A stretch of 64,000 nucleotides of DNA from Cladorhizidae sp. MBARI D1340-BT2. Taxonomy: Eukaryota; Porifera; Demospongiae; Poecilosclerida; Cladorhizidae. This document shows, piece after piece, positions 32,691 to 42,890 of this stretch; the stretch's first letter is position 1, and the number at the start of each line of letters is the position of its first letter. The stretch is from contig JAQNBH010000007.1 of assembly GCA_028752905.1 (NCBI GenBank), positions 15,032,759-15,096,758 of the forward strand, given 5' to 3'. Under the pieces are notes generated by a model. The model did not search any database and was not told where the DNA came from. It saw nothing but the letters and a program-made list of their open reading frames with translations. The position numbers and the translations under genes were made by a program.

Positions 32691-33489
32691 CTACTCCCAG
32701 GTTGCACTGAAGATGATTATGTCGTCTAAATAAGGGGCTGCATAGGACGTGGTGTCCGATAGTACGTCATCCATCAACCGTTGGAAGGTAGAGGGGGCAG
32801 AGGCTAGACCAAAGGGCATGGCAGTAAATTGGTACTTTCCCCATGGAGTGACGAAGGCGGTCTCTTGGGTTGACTTGCCTTCCCAATGGGTACTTGCCAA
32901 TACCCCTTTGTCAGGTCCATGGTGGATATCCATCTCGACCCTCCCACCTTGTCAATGAGTTCTTCTATCCTCGGGATCGGGTACGGGTCTGCTTGCGTCA
33001 CTAGATTTAACTTGCGATAGTCTATGCACAACCGTTTTGTGCCAACTGATTTGGGCACTATTACCACAGGAGCCGCCCAGGGGCTCTTGGATGGTACAAT
33101 CAATCCTTGTTGTAGCAAATCACCTATTTCCTCTCTCAGGAATTCGTGCGATGTATGAGGTAGTCTGTAGGCTGGTAAACATATGGGTGAGGCATCTCCC
33201 GTGGTGATGACGTGCTCGACCACTTCCGTCCGGCCTGGTAAACAGACCGGCAAACTCATTGGTAAGTTGCTCCAACTCCTTGGTCTGTGATGCGTTGAGA
33301 TGAGTTGTTGTGATGACTTGTCCTGGTCCAGGGTTCTCGGTCGGAGTGCACTCCGCGGCCACCAACGCGGTTAAAATGGGGGAGTGCCAAGCCTTCATCC
33401 CATTCACGTGGTAGACCCGGGAGGCTCCATGAACCCTGACCTGCAGTGACTTGGAAAGTTACATCGGTAAGTTTCTTAGTGATTGTCAT
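32691..33489 (-). pseudogene. Element B: reverse transcriptase
   Basis: Three overlapping open segments in different frames give one RT. Visible motifs are KSPWAAPVVIVPK, KRLCIDYRKLN, DLTKGYWQVP (catalytic Asp), MPFGLASAPSTFQRLMDD and YLDDIIIFS (the YxDD box). At least two frameshifts (near 33259 and 32850) break it. The N-terminal side (33489-33256) overlaps the linker between integrase and RT. Confidence 0.85.
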
Positions 33490-33641
33490 TGGTCCATGCC
33501 ACTCATTAAGGAGTTTGTTTAATCTCCTGGGGCGAATACCAATACCTCATCTCCCACCTCAAAGTTCCTTTCTCTGGCCTTTTTGTCATATTGTATCTTG
33601 TGACCAATTTTTGCCTTAGTCTCTGTACTAAAAGCCATCTC

Positions 33642-34511
33642 TCAGACTACTGCTAGCTTATTCCTCAGATTTCGAAGATATGCCACTATCTCGATTTCTG
33701 ACTCTGGGTCTTCTCCTTTCCAGAGCCTAGCTATCTCAATTATTGGGGTGTTCATGGGTTTCCCGTAGACCAGCTCATGGGGGGAAAACCCAGTGCTTCT
33801 GTGTTTGGTGGCTCTATATGACCACAAAATGAAGGGCAAGTAATCATCCCACTCTCTCTCATCTACCCTCTTCTGTATCAGTTTTCTCAGCAATTGTTTC
33901 AGCATGGCATTGAATCTCTCCACCATACCATCTGTTTGGGGATTGTATGGGGAGGTCCTAATCTGCTTAATACCCGTGAGGTTGCAAAATTGACTCATAG
34001 TCCTAGAAATGAAATTAGACCCATTGTCTGACAGAATCTCTTCGGGCATGCCTATTTTGGCTGTTAGGTCCAAGAGGCACCCAATAATTGTTTCTGCGGT
34101 GGTGTTGGGGATGGGGTAAGCTTCTGGCCACTTTGTGGCACAGTCTATTACCACAAGCACGTACTTATTCCCCTTCTTAGTCCTACTCAAAGGCCCAAAG
34201 ATATCCATTGCCAGGCATTTAAAAGGCTGGCCTATTACTGGTAGAGAATGCAAGGGTGCATATTGGGGAGTGGCTGGTTTAGCCCTCTGACACTTAGGAC
34301 AAACTTTACAAAACTCACGAACATCTTCGTGCAGACCCGGCCAATCCATTGACCTGTGTATTGTACTCATCATGCGTTCTTGGCCATATTGTTCCGCAAT
34401 TGGCGAGCTATGGGCAAGTCGTAGAATCTCAATTCGGTTGAGTTGTGGCACCATGATGAGGGGTGTCCTGTCTGTTCGATTGGCCTTTGTACCAATAATC
34501 CCTCCTCCCAT
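33642..34511 (-). pseudogene. Element B: integrase
   Basis: 289 codons: zinc-binding region with LAHSSPIAEQYG and CKVCPKCQ (the second His of HHCC is replaced, EQ for GH), then the core with AMDIFGPL, ILSDNGSNF and TDGMVERFN, giving the D, D, E triad. It lies 5' of RT on the sense strand. The C-terminal domain is interrupted by a stop at 33642. Confidence 0.88.
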
Positions 34512-35638
34512 CTGTACTTTTGTCTGTTGGAGTTGGCATCCTCTCGCGCTTTTTGGAGAGTGGTGTCTGTCTTCTGCAAGTCCTTGAGTTCATCTGGACT
34601 CACATTCTCTGGCCACCAGGGTTTGGTAATTTTTCCCTTTGGCTCCTTCGGCTGTGGTTTCAGAAACAAATCCTCTTCGAACTGGAAAGGAAACCCTGCT
34701 CCTCCCTGGGACTCTGCCTGAAGTGGCGAGTCCTCAAAAAGAGGGGTTGTGCTTGAGTTGTCCTCTCCATTCGGTGGTTCTTCAGGACTCGAGAGTTGAA
34801 CTCCGTTCGCCGCTTGCTGCTCTCTGTCCTTATCTGCATCCAGAACCAGTTTCGTGGTCTGGGCTCTTGTCGATACAAATGCTTTCTCTGGGCTCATGTC
34901 TCCAGGGTTTTTCGGGTTCCCTGAGACCATCTTGCCTCGTAACAATTCCGCCAGCTCAGGCACATCTTGGCCCATGAGCATGTCGGTCTGTAGGTGTGCT
35001 GAGACACCCACAACGAGAGTAGTCTTTCTCTCGCCAATCTCCAGTACTATCTTCGCGGCTGGAAACCAAGTGATCTTGGCGCTTGCCATTGAGTATGGAA
35101 TTCTCCATCCGAGTCTCCTCTTTCCGTTAAGGCACCTGGGGTGGACCAGAGACCGGGTGCAGCCTGTGTCCAGCCACACCACAGCATCCCTGCCGTCTAT
35201 CTTGGCTTGTCTCAGCCACTCATTTGTCGGGGTCGGCCCCGGCTTTCCTGTGCATAGCTGGGCTCGCTCGGGCTTCACTCGGCAGTCCTTTCGGTAGTGT
35301 CCCAGCCGATTGCACGAGAAGCACCTTATCTCACTCAATGGTATCGGGTTGGGATTTCTTTCCCTTCCCGTTGGATACCCCCCTTGGGGTTGGTATCCTC
35401 TTGAGAACCATCGGGGCTCTCTGTCCTCGGGGTTGTGTGCTTTCGGCTGTTCGAGTCGGAGAGATCGCGAGGGTTGTGGTGTTCTTGCCATCGGCTTGTG
35501 GTCGGCTCCTTCCTTCGGTAGGTTGGAGAGATGTCTAACCACTGCTTCTGCGAGTTCGTCGTACATGGCTAGGTTGATATTCCTCATTTTGGCCTCAAGC
35601 CATCTCGGCAACCTTGTCATGGTAGTCTCCATCAGCAC
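34512..35638 (-). pseudogene. Element B: Gag C-terminus, zinc knuckle and protease
   Basis: The frame carries a RLPRWLEAKM helix typical of the Gag capsid C-terminal part, one zinc knuckle CFSCNRLGHYRKDC, and a retropepsin site WLDTGCTRSLVH (Asp-Thr-Gly), then a flap-side stretch ITWFPAAKIVLEIG. A long Ser/Pro/Glu-rich linker leads toward integrase, whose frame begins at 34511. Confidence 0.82.
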
Positions 35639-35711
35639 TGTATCGGCGGTGTTGTTTGGAGAAGATGATAGTCATTGGTGAAAATAATGATGATGATTTG
35701 CGAACCAAGCC

Positions 35712-36276
35712 TCAGGGCTGGTTGAGTTGAAGGGTATTTCGAAGGTCTTTTTCTGGTAGGTTTCCGTCGTCTCTTAGCAGCTCGGTTTTCACTGTCTCGT
35801 AGTCATTCTGGTCTCCGGCGGCCATTGCTGCCACCGTGGTCAGTCCGGCTCCTGCTAGAGAACCTCTCAGAATGATGGCCCACTGATGGTTTGGCCAACT
35901 TCCTGCCCTAGCTGTCACCTCAAATGTATCCAGAAAGGCAACTCATATCATTGTGACCCTCCTGGAACTTCTGAACGGTCAACTTGGGGGGTGCAGGTGG
36001 TGGAGATGCTCTAGCTTCTGCCCGTCTATCTCTTTGGGCCTCGGCCAGCAGTTCCATCATTTGAGCCTGCTGTTCGTGCTGTCTTTGCTGACGGACCCGA
36101 TCCTCCTCCCTTCGTGCATCCTCCTTCGTGTCTCGATCTTCTTCGATTGCGGCCCATCGGTCCATGAACCGGTCAAATCGGCTTGCTCGAGGAGTTTCAT
36201 CATCCTCATCCATTCGGTTGCTCTGTCGGTATGATGCTCGGGGAGTTTGCTCTCCTGACCTGAGCGAATAGGTCAT
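35712..36276 (-). pseudogene. Element B: Gag N-terminal part
   Basis: Begins MTYSLRSGEQTPRASYRQSN with a following Glu/Arg/Gln-rich coiled segment and PPPAPPKLTVQKFQEG. A stop at 35920 separates it from ARAGSWPNHQWAIILRGSL, the capsid core seen also in element C (ASANGWPARHWANYLRGSL). Broken by at least one shift. Confidence 0.78.
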
Positions 36277-36432
36277 TTAAAAAAAAAAAATTAAAATTGA
36301 AAAATGTTTACCCCTCTTCCCTGACTAATGGAAGTGGGTTTCCAAGCTTCTAGGCCATGCCCAAGCTGTTTCTTCCAGCTAGCTAATCTATTCCTCCACT
36401 AGCTACGGCTGGTCCGGGATCTCCTTCTTTGA

Positions 36433-36452
36433 GATCCCACCGCTGCCACCAA
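36433..36452 (-). promoter_or_regulatory. Primer-binding site, element B
   Basis: Immediately inside the 5' LTR the sense strand reads TGGTGGCAGCGGTGGGATC, the complement of a tRNA 3' end finishing CTGCCACCA. Elements A (62823-62840) and C (40922-40938) have related sites, TGGTGGCAGCGACTAC and TTTGGTAGCGGTGGGATC. I cannot name the tRNA from memory with confidence. Confidence 0.75.
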
Positions 36453-37060
36453 TGTCGGGGATATTTATCCTCTCCTCACTAGGTCTTACTGCCTCTGCCT
36501 AAATATAATAATACTGAGTAGATGATCCCAGTCTACTCGGGTAAATTCTCCGTGTCGCCTAAATACTAATGGTCGGCTATTGATTCGCCAGTCATCTATT
36601 TAGACCAGTCGTCTTTCCAGTCTCTCCTATCTCTGAGGAGCTGGTCCAGACCCTGTAGTTCCCAGATATAATTATAGATGGTCAATATATATTATATACT
36701 ACAGCATAGTTCAGTAACACAAGTCTCTTACTCCACTTGAGTTTCTATTCTTCTCAGTTTTCTCTCTCTTCTCTAGGGCGTTGCCCAGTCCTTTTATATC
36801 TATCCTAGCTAGCACATGACATACATAACCAATCAGCACATCATAGAACCTTCTATTCAGTATACTACTCATAGTGTAATAATAGATTGTCTCCGTTCAA
36901 TCTAACAAAAGACTTGTCCTTCTTCCTTCCTTCAGGTCTGTTCTGTTGTGGCTTCCTCTGTGGTTTCTCTTTGTGGTGTGCGGTTGTGGTGTGTGGTTGT
37001 GGCTAGGGAGTGGTGGTGGGTCCATGTCAAGGAATAAGGATGACTGTTCTTTCCCTGACA
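36453..37060 (-). repeat. 5' LTR of element B
   Basis: 608 bp, TGTCGGGGATATTTATCC at the inner edge and TTCCCTGACA at the outer edge. The sense-strand start folds on itself: TGTCAGGGAA pairs with TTCCCTGACA 26 bp further in. Confidence 0.92.
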
Positions 37061-37664
37061 TTGGTTGCCTAAAGTTTGTACGGCTTGTACCTTAGCTAGT
37101 AAAGGCTGTACTGTTCCTTGCCCCACAATATGCCCTAAGTAAACACATGTGTTACACGCAAACTTGCACTTTCGATTTTTGATTGTTAATCCTGCTTTTT
37201 GAAGTCTCTCGAAGATGTCCTTGAGATGTGTGAGATGTTCATCCCAAGTATGGCTGTGGATAATAATGTCATCGCGAGGTATGCCGCGGCGAAGGACTGA
37301 GTTCCTTCCAGCACCTGATCCATTAGTCTCTGTAACGTAGAGGGTGCAGCCATCAGTCCAAAGGGCATGGTACGGAACTGAAACTTTCACACGGCATCAC
37401 AAATGCTGTCTTTTCTTGGCTAGATTTAGCCACTGGTACCTGCCAGTACCCTTTCATCAGATCTAAAGCTGTTATGAACTTAGCCTTCCCCACATCATCA
37501 ATTAGATCATCTATATGTGGTATAGGATACGGATCTACCTTGGTTACTAAGTTAAGCTTCCGGTAGTCAATGCAGAGACGCTTGTCTCCGTCCTTCTTCG
37601 GTATTAGAATAGCTGGGGCTGCCCAAGGACTTTTAGATGGAACGATAATACCCATCTCCAACAA
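36932..37664 (-). pseudogene. Element C: reverse transcriptase (5' part)
   Basis: Two overlapping open segments. Segment 37664-37353 has KSPWAAPAILIPKKDGDKRL, DYRKLNLVTK and DLMKGYWQVPVAK. The continuation has MPFGLMAAPSTLQRLMDQV and CVYLGHIVGQGTVQP. The YxDD box reads YLAM in one frame, with the expected Asp pair lost to a shift near 37280. Element B (with 5-bp target duplication) interrupts it at 37061; the remainder is at 30689-31321. Confidence 0.82.
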
Positions 37665-38021
37665 CTTGATTTCTCTGCGTAAATATTCGTGCGATGCATG
37701 TATGCATGTGGTAGTCTGTAGGGGGGTAGTCGAATCGGACTTGCATCACCCGTGTCAATTACGTGTTCCACCAATGTCGTAAGGCCTGGCTCATCATGAA
37801 TAACGTCGGCAAACTCCTGCTTCAGATGTAAGAGTTCTTCTGTCTGTGAGGAGGTAAGAGCAATGTTATTTCCTGTGATTGAATACCTTCTGTAGTATCC
37901 TCTTCAATGATGTCGTCAACAGATAGAAATACTGCTTGTGCTGGTGAATGCCACGTCTTCAACCCATTCACATGGAAGGTACGTAGTCATTTCTGTCCTT
38001 GGCCCATGTCAACTTCATATG

Positions 38022-39075
38022 TCACATCGTCACCATGCATGTGATTTGCATCGGAACCCCTCCATTTGTTTTCCAGCTTGTTTTGCTTCCTGGGTTGGAA
38101 AACCAAGACAAAATCACCAATATCATATGACCTACCTTTTTGTCATAATAATATTTGTGTTTTTCTTTTGCATCTGTTTCATTTGCAGCAGCTAACTCCC
38201 GCACTGTCTCCATCTTCTCTCGAAGGAGTTGAAGGTACTCGATTACGGGTCGACCTTCTTCTTCTGTCTCATTGGTCCAAAGCACTACCAACTCATCCAG
38301 TGTTGTCCTCATCTTTCATCTTTCTGCCAAATAAAAGCTCAAACGGCGAGTAACCCGTTGATTTGTGGGTTGTCCCACGGTAGGCCCACAATACATAGGA
38401 TAGACACTGATCCCATTCTAACCCATGTTTTTGAGTTAACTTACGAAGCAGACGCTTCAGGGTGGAGTTCCATCTTTCCACCATCCCATCAGTTTGTGGA
38501 TGATAAGGGGTTGTCTTCATCTGCTTTATTCCAGACCTCTCACAAAACCCTCTCATGGTTTTAGAAATAAAATTTGACCCATTATCGGTGAGTATTTCTC
38601 TTGGCACCCCCAATCTAGCAGTGAGCTCCACTAGACAGTCAATTACTGATTCTGTGGTCACGTTTCGTAGAGGAAATGCCTCTGGCCATTTTGTTGCATA
38701 ATCTTGTACTACAAGTACATATTTGTTACCTGCTTTCGTTCTTTTTAGGGGCCCAAAGATATCCATCGCTATGCGGTCAAATGGATACTTGATGATTGGG
38801 AGTGGATGGAGTGAAGCTCTCTTCAAGGTTGCCGGGGCAGCTCGCTGGCACTCTGGACAGGATTTACACGCTTCTCTTATATCTATGGTCATACCTGGCC
38901 AGCTAACCCTCTGTCGGAGAGTATCCGGAGTTCTTGTCTCTCCAAAATGTCCCGCGGTTGGGGAACAATGTGCAACCTTCAGCGCCTCTGTCATACAGGA
39001 TTGAGGAACAACTAACAAATTAGTATCCCCTTTTTCGTATGGTCTTCGCCTTAGTAGCCCCTTCTCACAAAACAC
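38022..39075 (-). pseudogene. Element C: integrase
   Basis: Frame 39075-38293 has the zinc-binding AHCSPTAGHFG and CKSCPECQ, and the core IAMDIFGPLKR, ILTDNGSNF and TDGMVERWN (D, D, E). After a shift near 38300, 38312-38022 supplies the C-terminal region (MRTTLDELVVLW ... KHKYYYDKKVG). It lies upstream of RT on the sense strand, as in A and B. Confidence 0.87.
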
Positions 39076-39135
39076 ATAACCATCCTTAGCCTCCTCAGCT
39101 TCCTGTCTCCATTTCTCCAGTGTAGGGTCTATTGC

Positions 39136-39720
39136 TTAAAGAGAGCGTAGCTGGCTAGGGGTAACTTGTTCCGGCCATAGAGGATCTTCTGTAGCCTTAT
39201 CTGGGAAACAACGTTGGGTTGGGACAACAATTAATTCATCATCAAATTTGTACATGTTACCCAAACTTGACTCTTCCTCTTCCAAAGTTTCTAGAGTCTG
39301 AATGATTGCTTCATCCTGCTTCTGTTGCGACTCTGCGGCTTGGTTCCCTCCATGCTGTCGGTTGTGTCCAGCTCTTGTGGTCACCATGGCCACATCAGGA
39401 GGTTTCACTTCTTCCGTTGGTTGAGTCTCCTTCTTGACATCATCCTGAAGCATCTCTCTGAGTAGCTTCCTGAGATATGGTACATGTTTCCCCAAAACCA
39501 TGTCCACATTGATGTGAGGTAATACACCCACTGCAAGCTTGTGTGTCTTCCCGTCTATCAGTAACTCGATTCTCGCGGCAGGGAACCAAGTCTTTCGATA
39601 ACTAGCAGTGGTGTAGGGTATTTTCCATCCTTTGCTGTCGATGCACCTCGGATGTACTATGGATTTCAAGCAGCCTGTGTCCAGCAACGCCACTACATAC
39701 TTGCCGTTGACCTTGGCCAT
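39136..39720 (-). pseudogene. Element C: protease and linker
   Basis: Contains ALLDTGCLKSIVHPRC (retropepsin Asp-Thr-Gly) and RKTWFPAARIELLIDG, matching element B closely in layout. No zinc knuckle is visible upstream in an open frame, so that part of Gag may be deleted. Ends LRSL at a stop before integrase. Confidence 0.8.
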
Positions 39721-40521
39721 TCTTGTCCAAGTCGGTAAATTCGTCCGGATGTATGTGCTGTGTCCAAAATTGAGGATTTCTTTGGTATTCCTCCTCCTTG
39801 TCGCTGACTGGACAAATAGCGTACAACATCCTCACCCAGTTCCTCATAAATGTCGGGGTGAAACCGTCGCATCTGCCCCTCCAACCAACCTGGAAGACGC
39901 TTTAGTGCTAGCTCATAGAGCAAAGTATCTCGTTCTGTCTTGTTGGTGGAGGAGTCCAACCACTGGTGGAAGGACTGTTTGTATGACCTGGACCATCCAT
40001 CGGGGTTAGTCTGTCGAATGTCTGGTCAAGTACCTTGGCTCGGTATGTTTCAGAGGTCACCTTGTAGATATTGAAGAGGGCTTCTTTGACCTGCTCGTAA
40101 TTGGTCTGACCCAGTGCTAGCAGAGCTGCCACTGCCGTCAACCCTTGACCAGACAACGAACCCCTTAAGTAATTCGCCCAATGTCGGGCTGGCCAACCAT
40201 TCGCGCTAGCTGTCACCTCGAACATTTTCAAGTATGCGCCCATATCGTCGGTGCCTTCACTACACTTCTGCAAGTTTATCTGGGGAGGTCCTACTGCTCC
40301 TGTGGGTGGAGGAAATCGTGAGGATAGGAGCTGAGTCCAACGTTCTTCTTGATGTTCTTGATGTGCCTGCTCACGCTCCTTCGTTCTTCCTCTCGCTGTC
40401 TTTCTTCCTCCCTCTGTGCCTGTCTTTCTTCCTCCCTCTGTGCCTGTCTTTCTTCCTCTCGCTGAAGTCTTTCTTCCTCCTTCTGTGCCTGTCTTTCTTC
40501 TGCTTGAACGAATCGCGTCAT
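39693..40521 (-). pseudogene. Element C: Gag
   Basis: Segment 40521-40291 is an extremely Glu/Arg/Gln-rich coiled stretch (QREEERQAQREEER), produced by a short tandem repeat at about 40380-40500. Segment 40273-39908 has capsid-like NGWPARHWANYLRGSLSG, and 39959-39693 has LLYELALKRLPGWLEGQM. The three segments are in different frames. Confidence 0.75.
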
Positions 40522-40939
40522 CAGCAGCGTTCCAGATATAATAGATTCTTCAGAATCGTTGCTTCTTCTGCCATACCATCCCTAGGAATTTGCAAAATAC
40601 TCCACTCCATAACTGACGGTCTTCTCCTGGCCGCACTCGTTCGTGAGACATGCTCGCGGGTTCCATATATACAGAACACAATTAATGTCGCTGTAATAAA
40701 CGACAAAGGATACAACCAAAATATACACTGTCCCTAGGGACTAACATTGTATGATATCCTAGGGTAGGGTTTTGTGTTTCACAGGCTCCTAGATACGAAT
40801 ACACGAGCCGTTTCCCTGCTAACGTAGCAACAGAGAAAAGAAAATAGCGCAACGCGATGCTCCGCCCAACTAGGAACTCCTGTCCAAGTTGTCTTCCACT
40901 AGGATCCAACACTGTTTCGCTGATCCCACCGCTACCAAA

Positions 40940-41310
40940 TGTCAGAAACTCTCTTCCTGTGACCTCTTATAAGTCACTAGCAGTTTCTGATGATGCCAAA
41001 CCCTTGCCTGAGAACCTAGATGCACCACACCTCTTGCCCTCAAGACCTTAAGACCAATACACTAACCTCACTCCCTTACTAGAGCTTGTTAGGAATTAAA
41101 GAACAATATAACAATAGCTCAAATGCACATTAAAAACATATATCAATAAGCACAATATCACTAGTAATCTATCTCGTTCGATGATAGACTTACTCAGTCT
41201 TAATTGTCTTTCTTAATCAGAGGTGTCAGAGGCAGTCACAACGTGATTCCTACAGGTAGTTCCTCCTTTTCCAGAGGTGTCAGAGGCAGTTGTCAGGATG
41301 CTCCCTGACA
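40940..41310 (-). repeat. 5' LTR of element C
   Basis: 371 bp, TGTCAGAAAC inner edge and CCCTGACA outer edge. It holds two copies of ccagaggtgtcagaggcagt-type sequence near 41217 and 41270. The sense-strand start folds (TGTCAGG ... CCTGACA), and the other edge folds as well (CAGAAACT ... AGTTTCTG). Confidence 0.85.
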
Positions 41311-42890
41311 CTGAGCGCATAAGGTATTTCAACCTTTCCCCCGAATCTTCAAAAGTTTCACCTTCTCCAAGCTTGCACTGTCAACTGAGCCCTCCTTTCC
41401 CAAAGAAGAACCAAGCAAGGTGACATCACATACATGTACTGTAACCCAGCAGCAGTAGACAGCATTTTGTCTCAAGTTGAAGGGCTACTACATATCAGCT
41501 CTGATATTGCAATATTCAACTGCAAGCCTAGCTCACTTGCCAATTCCTCAACAGACTTAATATCATTCTGCACATCCTCAGAGGAGCCCTCAATAGTTCC
41601 ATCATCCAGGTAGAAAACACAAAGTTCTGATTACAGGCTCTGACATACATGGTTGATGGATAGACAGAACAATAGTGGACCCAGTGGATCTCCCTGCTAT
41701 ATTCCTTCTTCTGATTTGAGTGTGGTATTCCCCCAGAACAAACTGGATGGCTGAATGAACAAATGGAGAGAGAACATGAACTACCTCACCAACAATCTCA
41801 AGCATCTTATCTTTCCGGACAGAATTCTTAAAATCTAAATTGACCATGGCCATATCATCTGTCAAACTCTGAACATAAATTCTAGCAGCATACGCAACTG
41901 TTTTGCACCACCTCTATCCTATAACCTAGCTGCCTAGGCGCAAGCAATTTCCCCATCTCCTCTCTCACAAATCTACCAGCACACTTGGCAACTAGACGGT
42001 GCAACGTACCTAGGGAAATAGGCCTCACACCCACTCCTTTCTTCTCTAGTGCAACTAGTGTAGCCACAAATAAGAAGGATGCACCAAGACAGGTGTCCTG
42101 CCTTCCTGAATCATGTTCACAAAATGAGACAGGACACAGAGAAACTGTTCACTTCCCTCTCCTGAAAATACACCAACCATATCCTTCAGGTGCTGGGGGC
42201 ACAAACCATCAGGGCCACCAGCAGAACCACCTGGAAAGGACAGGTTTGCCTGAGCCTCTTTTTCCCCAGACACCCTCACACACTGCACAGATATATCTGG
42301 TAAGTAAGGTATCACACAATCTGAGTGTTTGTTGGGATTCTTCTGCTGGAGGGATATAAGATTTACTTCATATCTCTCAGCCAGACATTCATCCGAGCTA
42401 GCTAGCCATATAGCTACCTTAAAATCACCTCCCCCTAACTTAGATAATATTCTATAAGTTAATGATTCCATAGGATCTTTAGGTGACTTGCCTCGACCCG
42501 CACTGCCCAGGTGTCCAGGTTGAAAGTGGTGGTGGAATATTCACACTAAGCTGCTCATTCACAAGACTTGCCAGGTTCTTGTGGTCAGTTCCTCTCTTTG
42601 GAACCCGAAGACATCTTGATGCAAAGTGGAGGAGCTTGGACCAAGAGCCTATGTCATTAAATTTCAACAGTCTGGATCAGTTGCATCAACTTCCTGGCTG
42701 CAAGCTCTCTACTTGCCCTGGGAATTTGCTTGAGGATTCTAACATCCTTTCTGAATGGAGGAAACTCTGCTTCAGTCACATCATATGTGGCATGAGGTTG
42801 ACCACCATTACTAGGATCTTTAACTCATGGATTCCCATAAGAAACTACTCACATGATGGATACGAAGAGCCCCAACACTAGTTAGGCAAA
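41311..42890 (-). pseudogene. Split non-LTR retrotransposon D, reverse transcriptase part
   Basis: Minus-strand segments in several frames give the order expected for a non-LTR RT: WSKLLHFASRCLRVPKRG (42667-42479), SFPGGSAGGPDGLCPQHLKD (near 42200), ALEKKGVGVRPISLG and CAGRFVREEMGKLLAPRQLG (42067-41882), VNLDFKNSVRKDKMLEIVGE (near 41840), and YLDDGTIEGSSEDVQ, with the catalytic Asp pair at 41601-41612. Many shifts and stops make it inactive. Element C is inserted at 41310/41311, and the rest of D follows at 30425. The exact 5' end is not defined. Confidence 0.8.

Larger units (their letters stand above)
31322..37060 (-). mobile_element. LTR retrotransposon B (Ty3/gypsy-like, INT before RT), nested in C
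   Basis: The element is 5739 bp, bounded by TGTC...CTGACA LTRs and a perfect 5-bp target duplication, ttggt (31317-31321 and 37061-37065). It interrupts the RT of element C. The sense strand is minus: 5' LTR 36453-37060, primer site, gag, zinc knuckle, protease, integrase, RT, RNase H, polypurine tract, 3' LTR 31322-31911. Coding regions carry several shifts. The LTRs differ by a few percent, mostly small indels, so B is older than A and younger than C. Confidence 0.92.
30426..41310 (-). mobile_element. LTR retrotransposon C (Ty3/gypsy-like, INT before RT), interrupted by element B
   Basis: The element lies between LTR ends TGTCAGAAAC (30426) and CCCTGACA (41310), with imperfect target duplications ctgaa and ctgag. 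The sense strand is minus. Order from the 5' LTR (right side): primer site, gag, protease, integrase, RT; then the 5.7-kb element B; then the rest of RT and RNase H; then the 3' LTR. All coding parts are frameshifted. Removing B and its target duplication leaves about 5.1 kb. Of A, B and C it is the most decayed and is older than B, which sits inside it. Confidence 0.85.

Noticed and set aside
34443..35681. Plus-strand ORFs of 70-147 codons over element B
   Set aside because: Antisense shadows of the Gag/protease frame on the minus strand.
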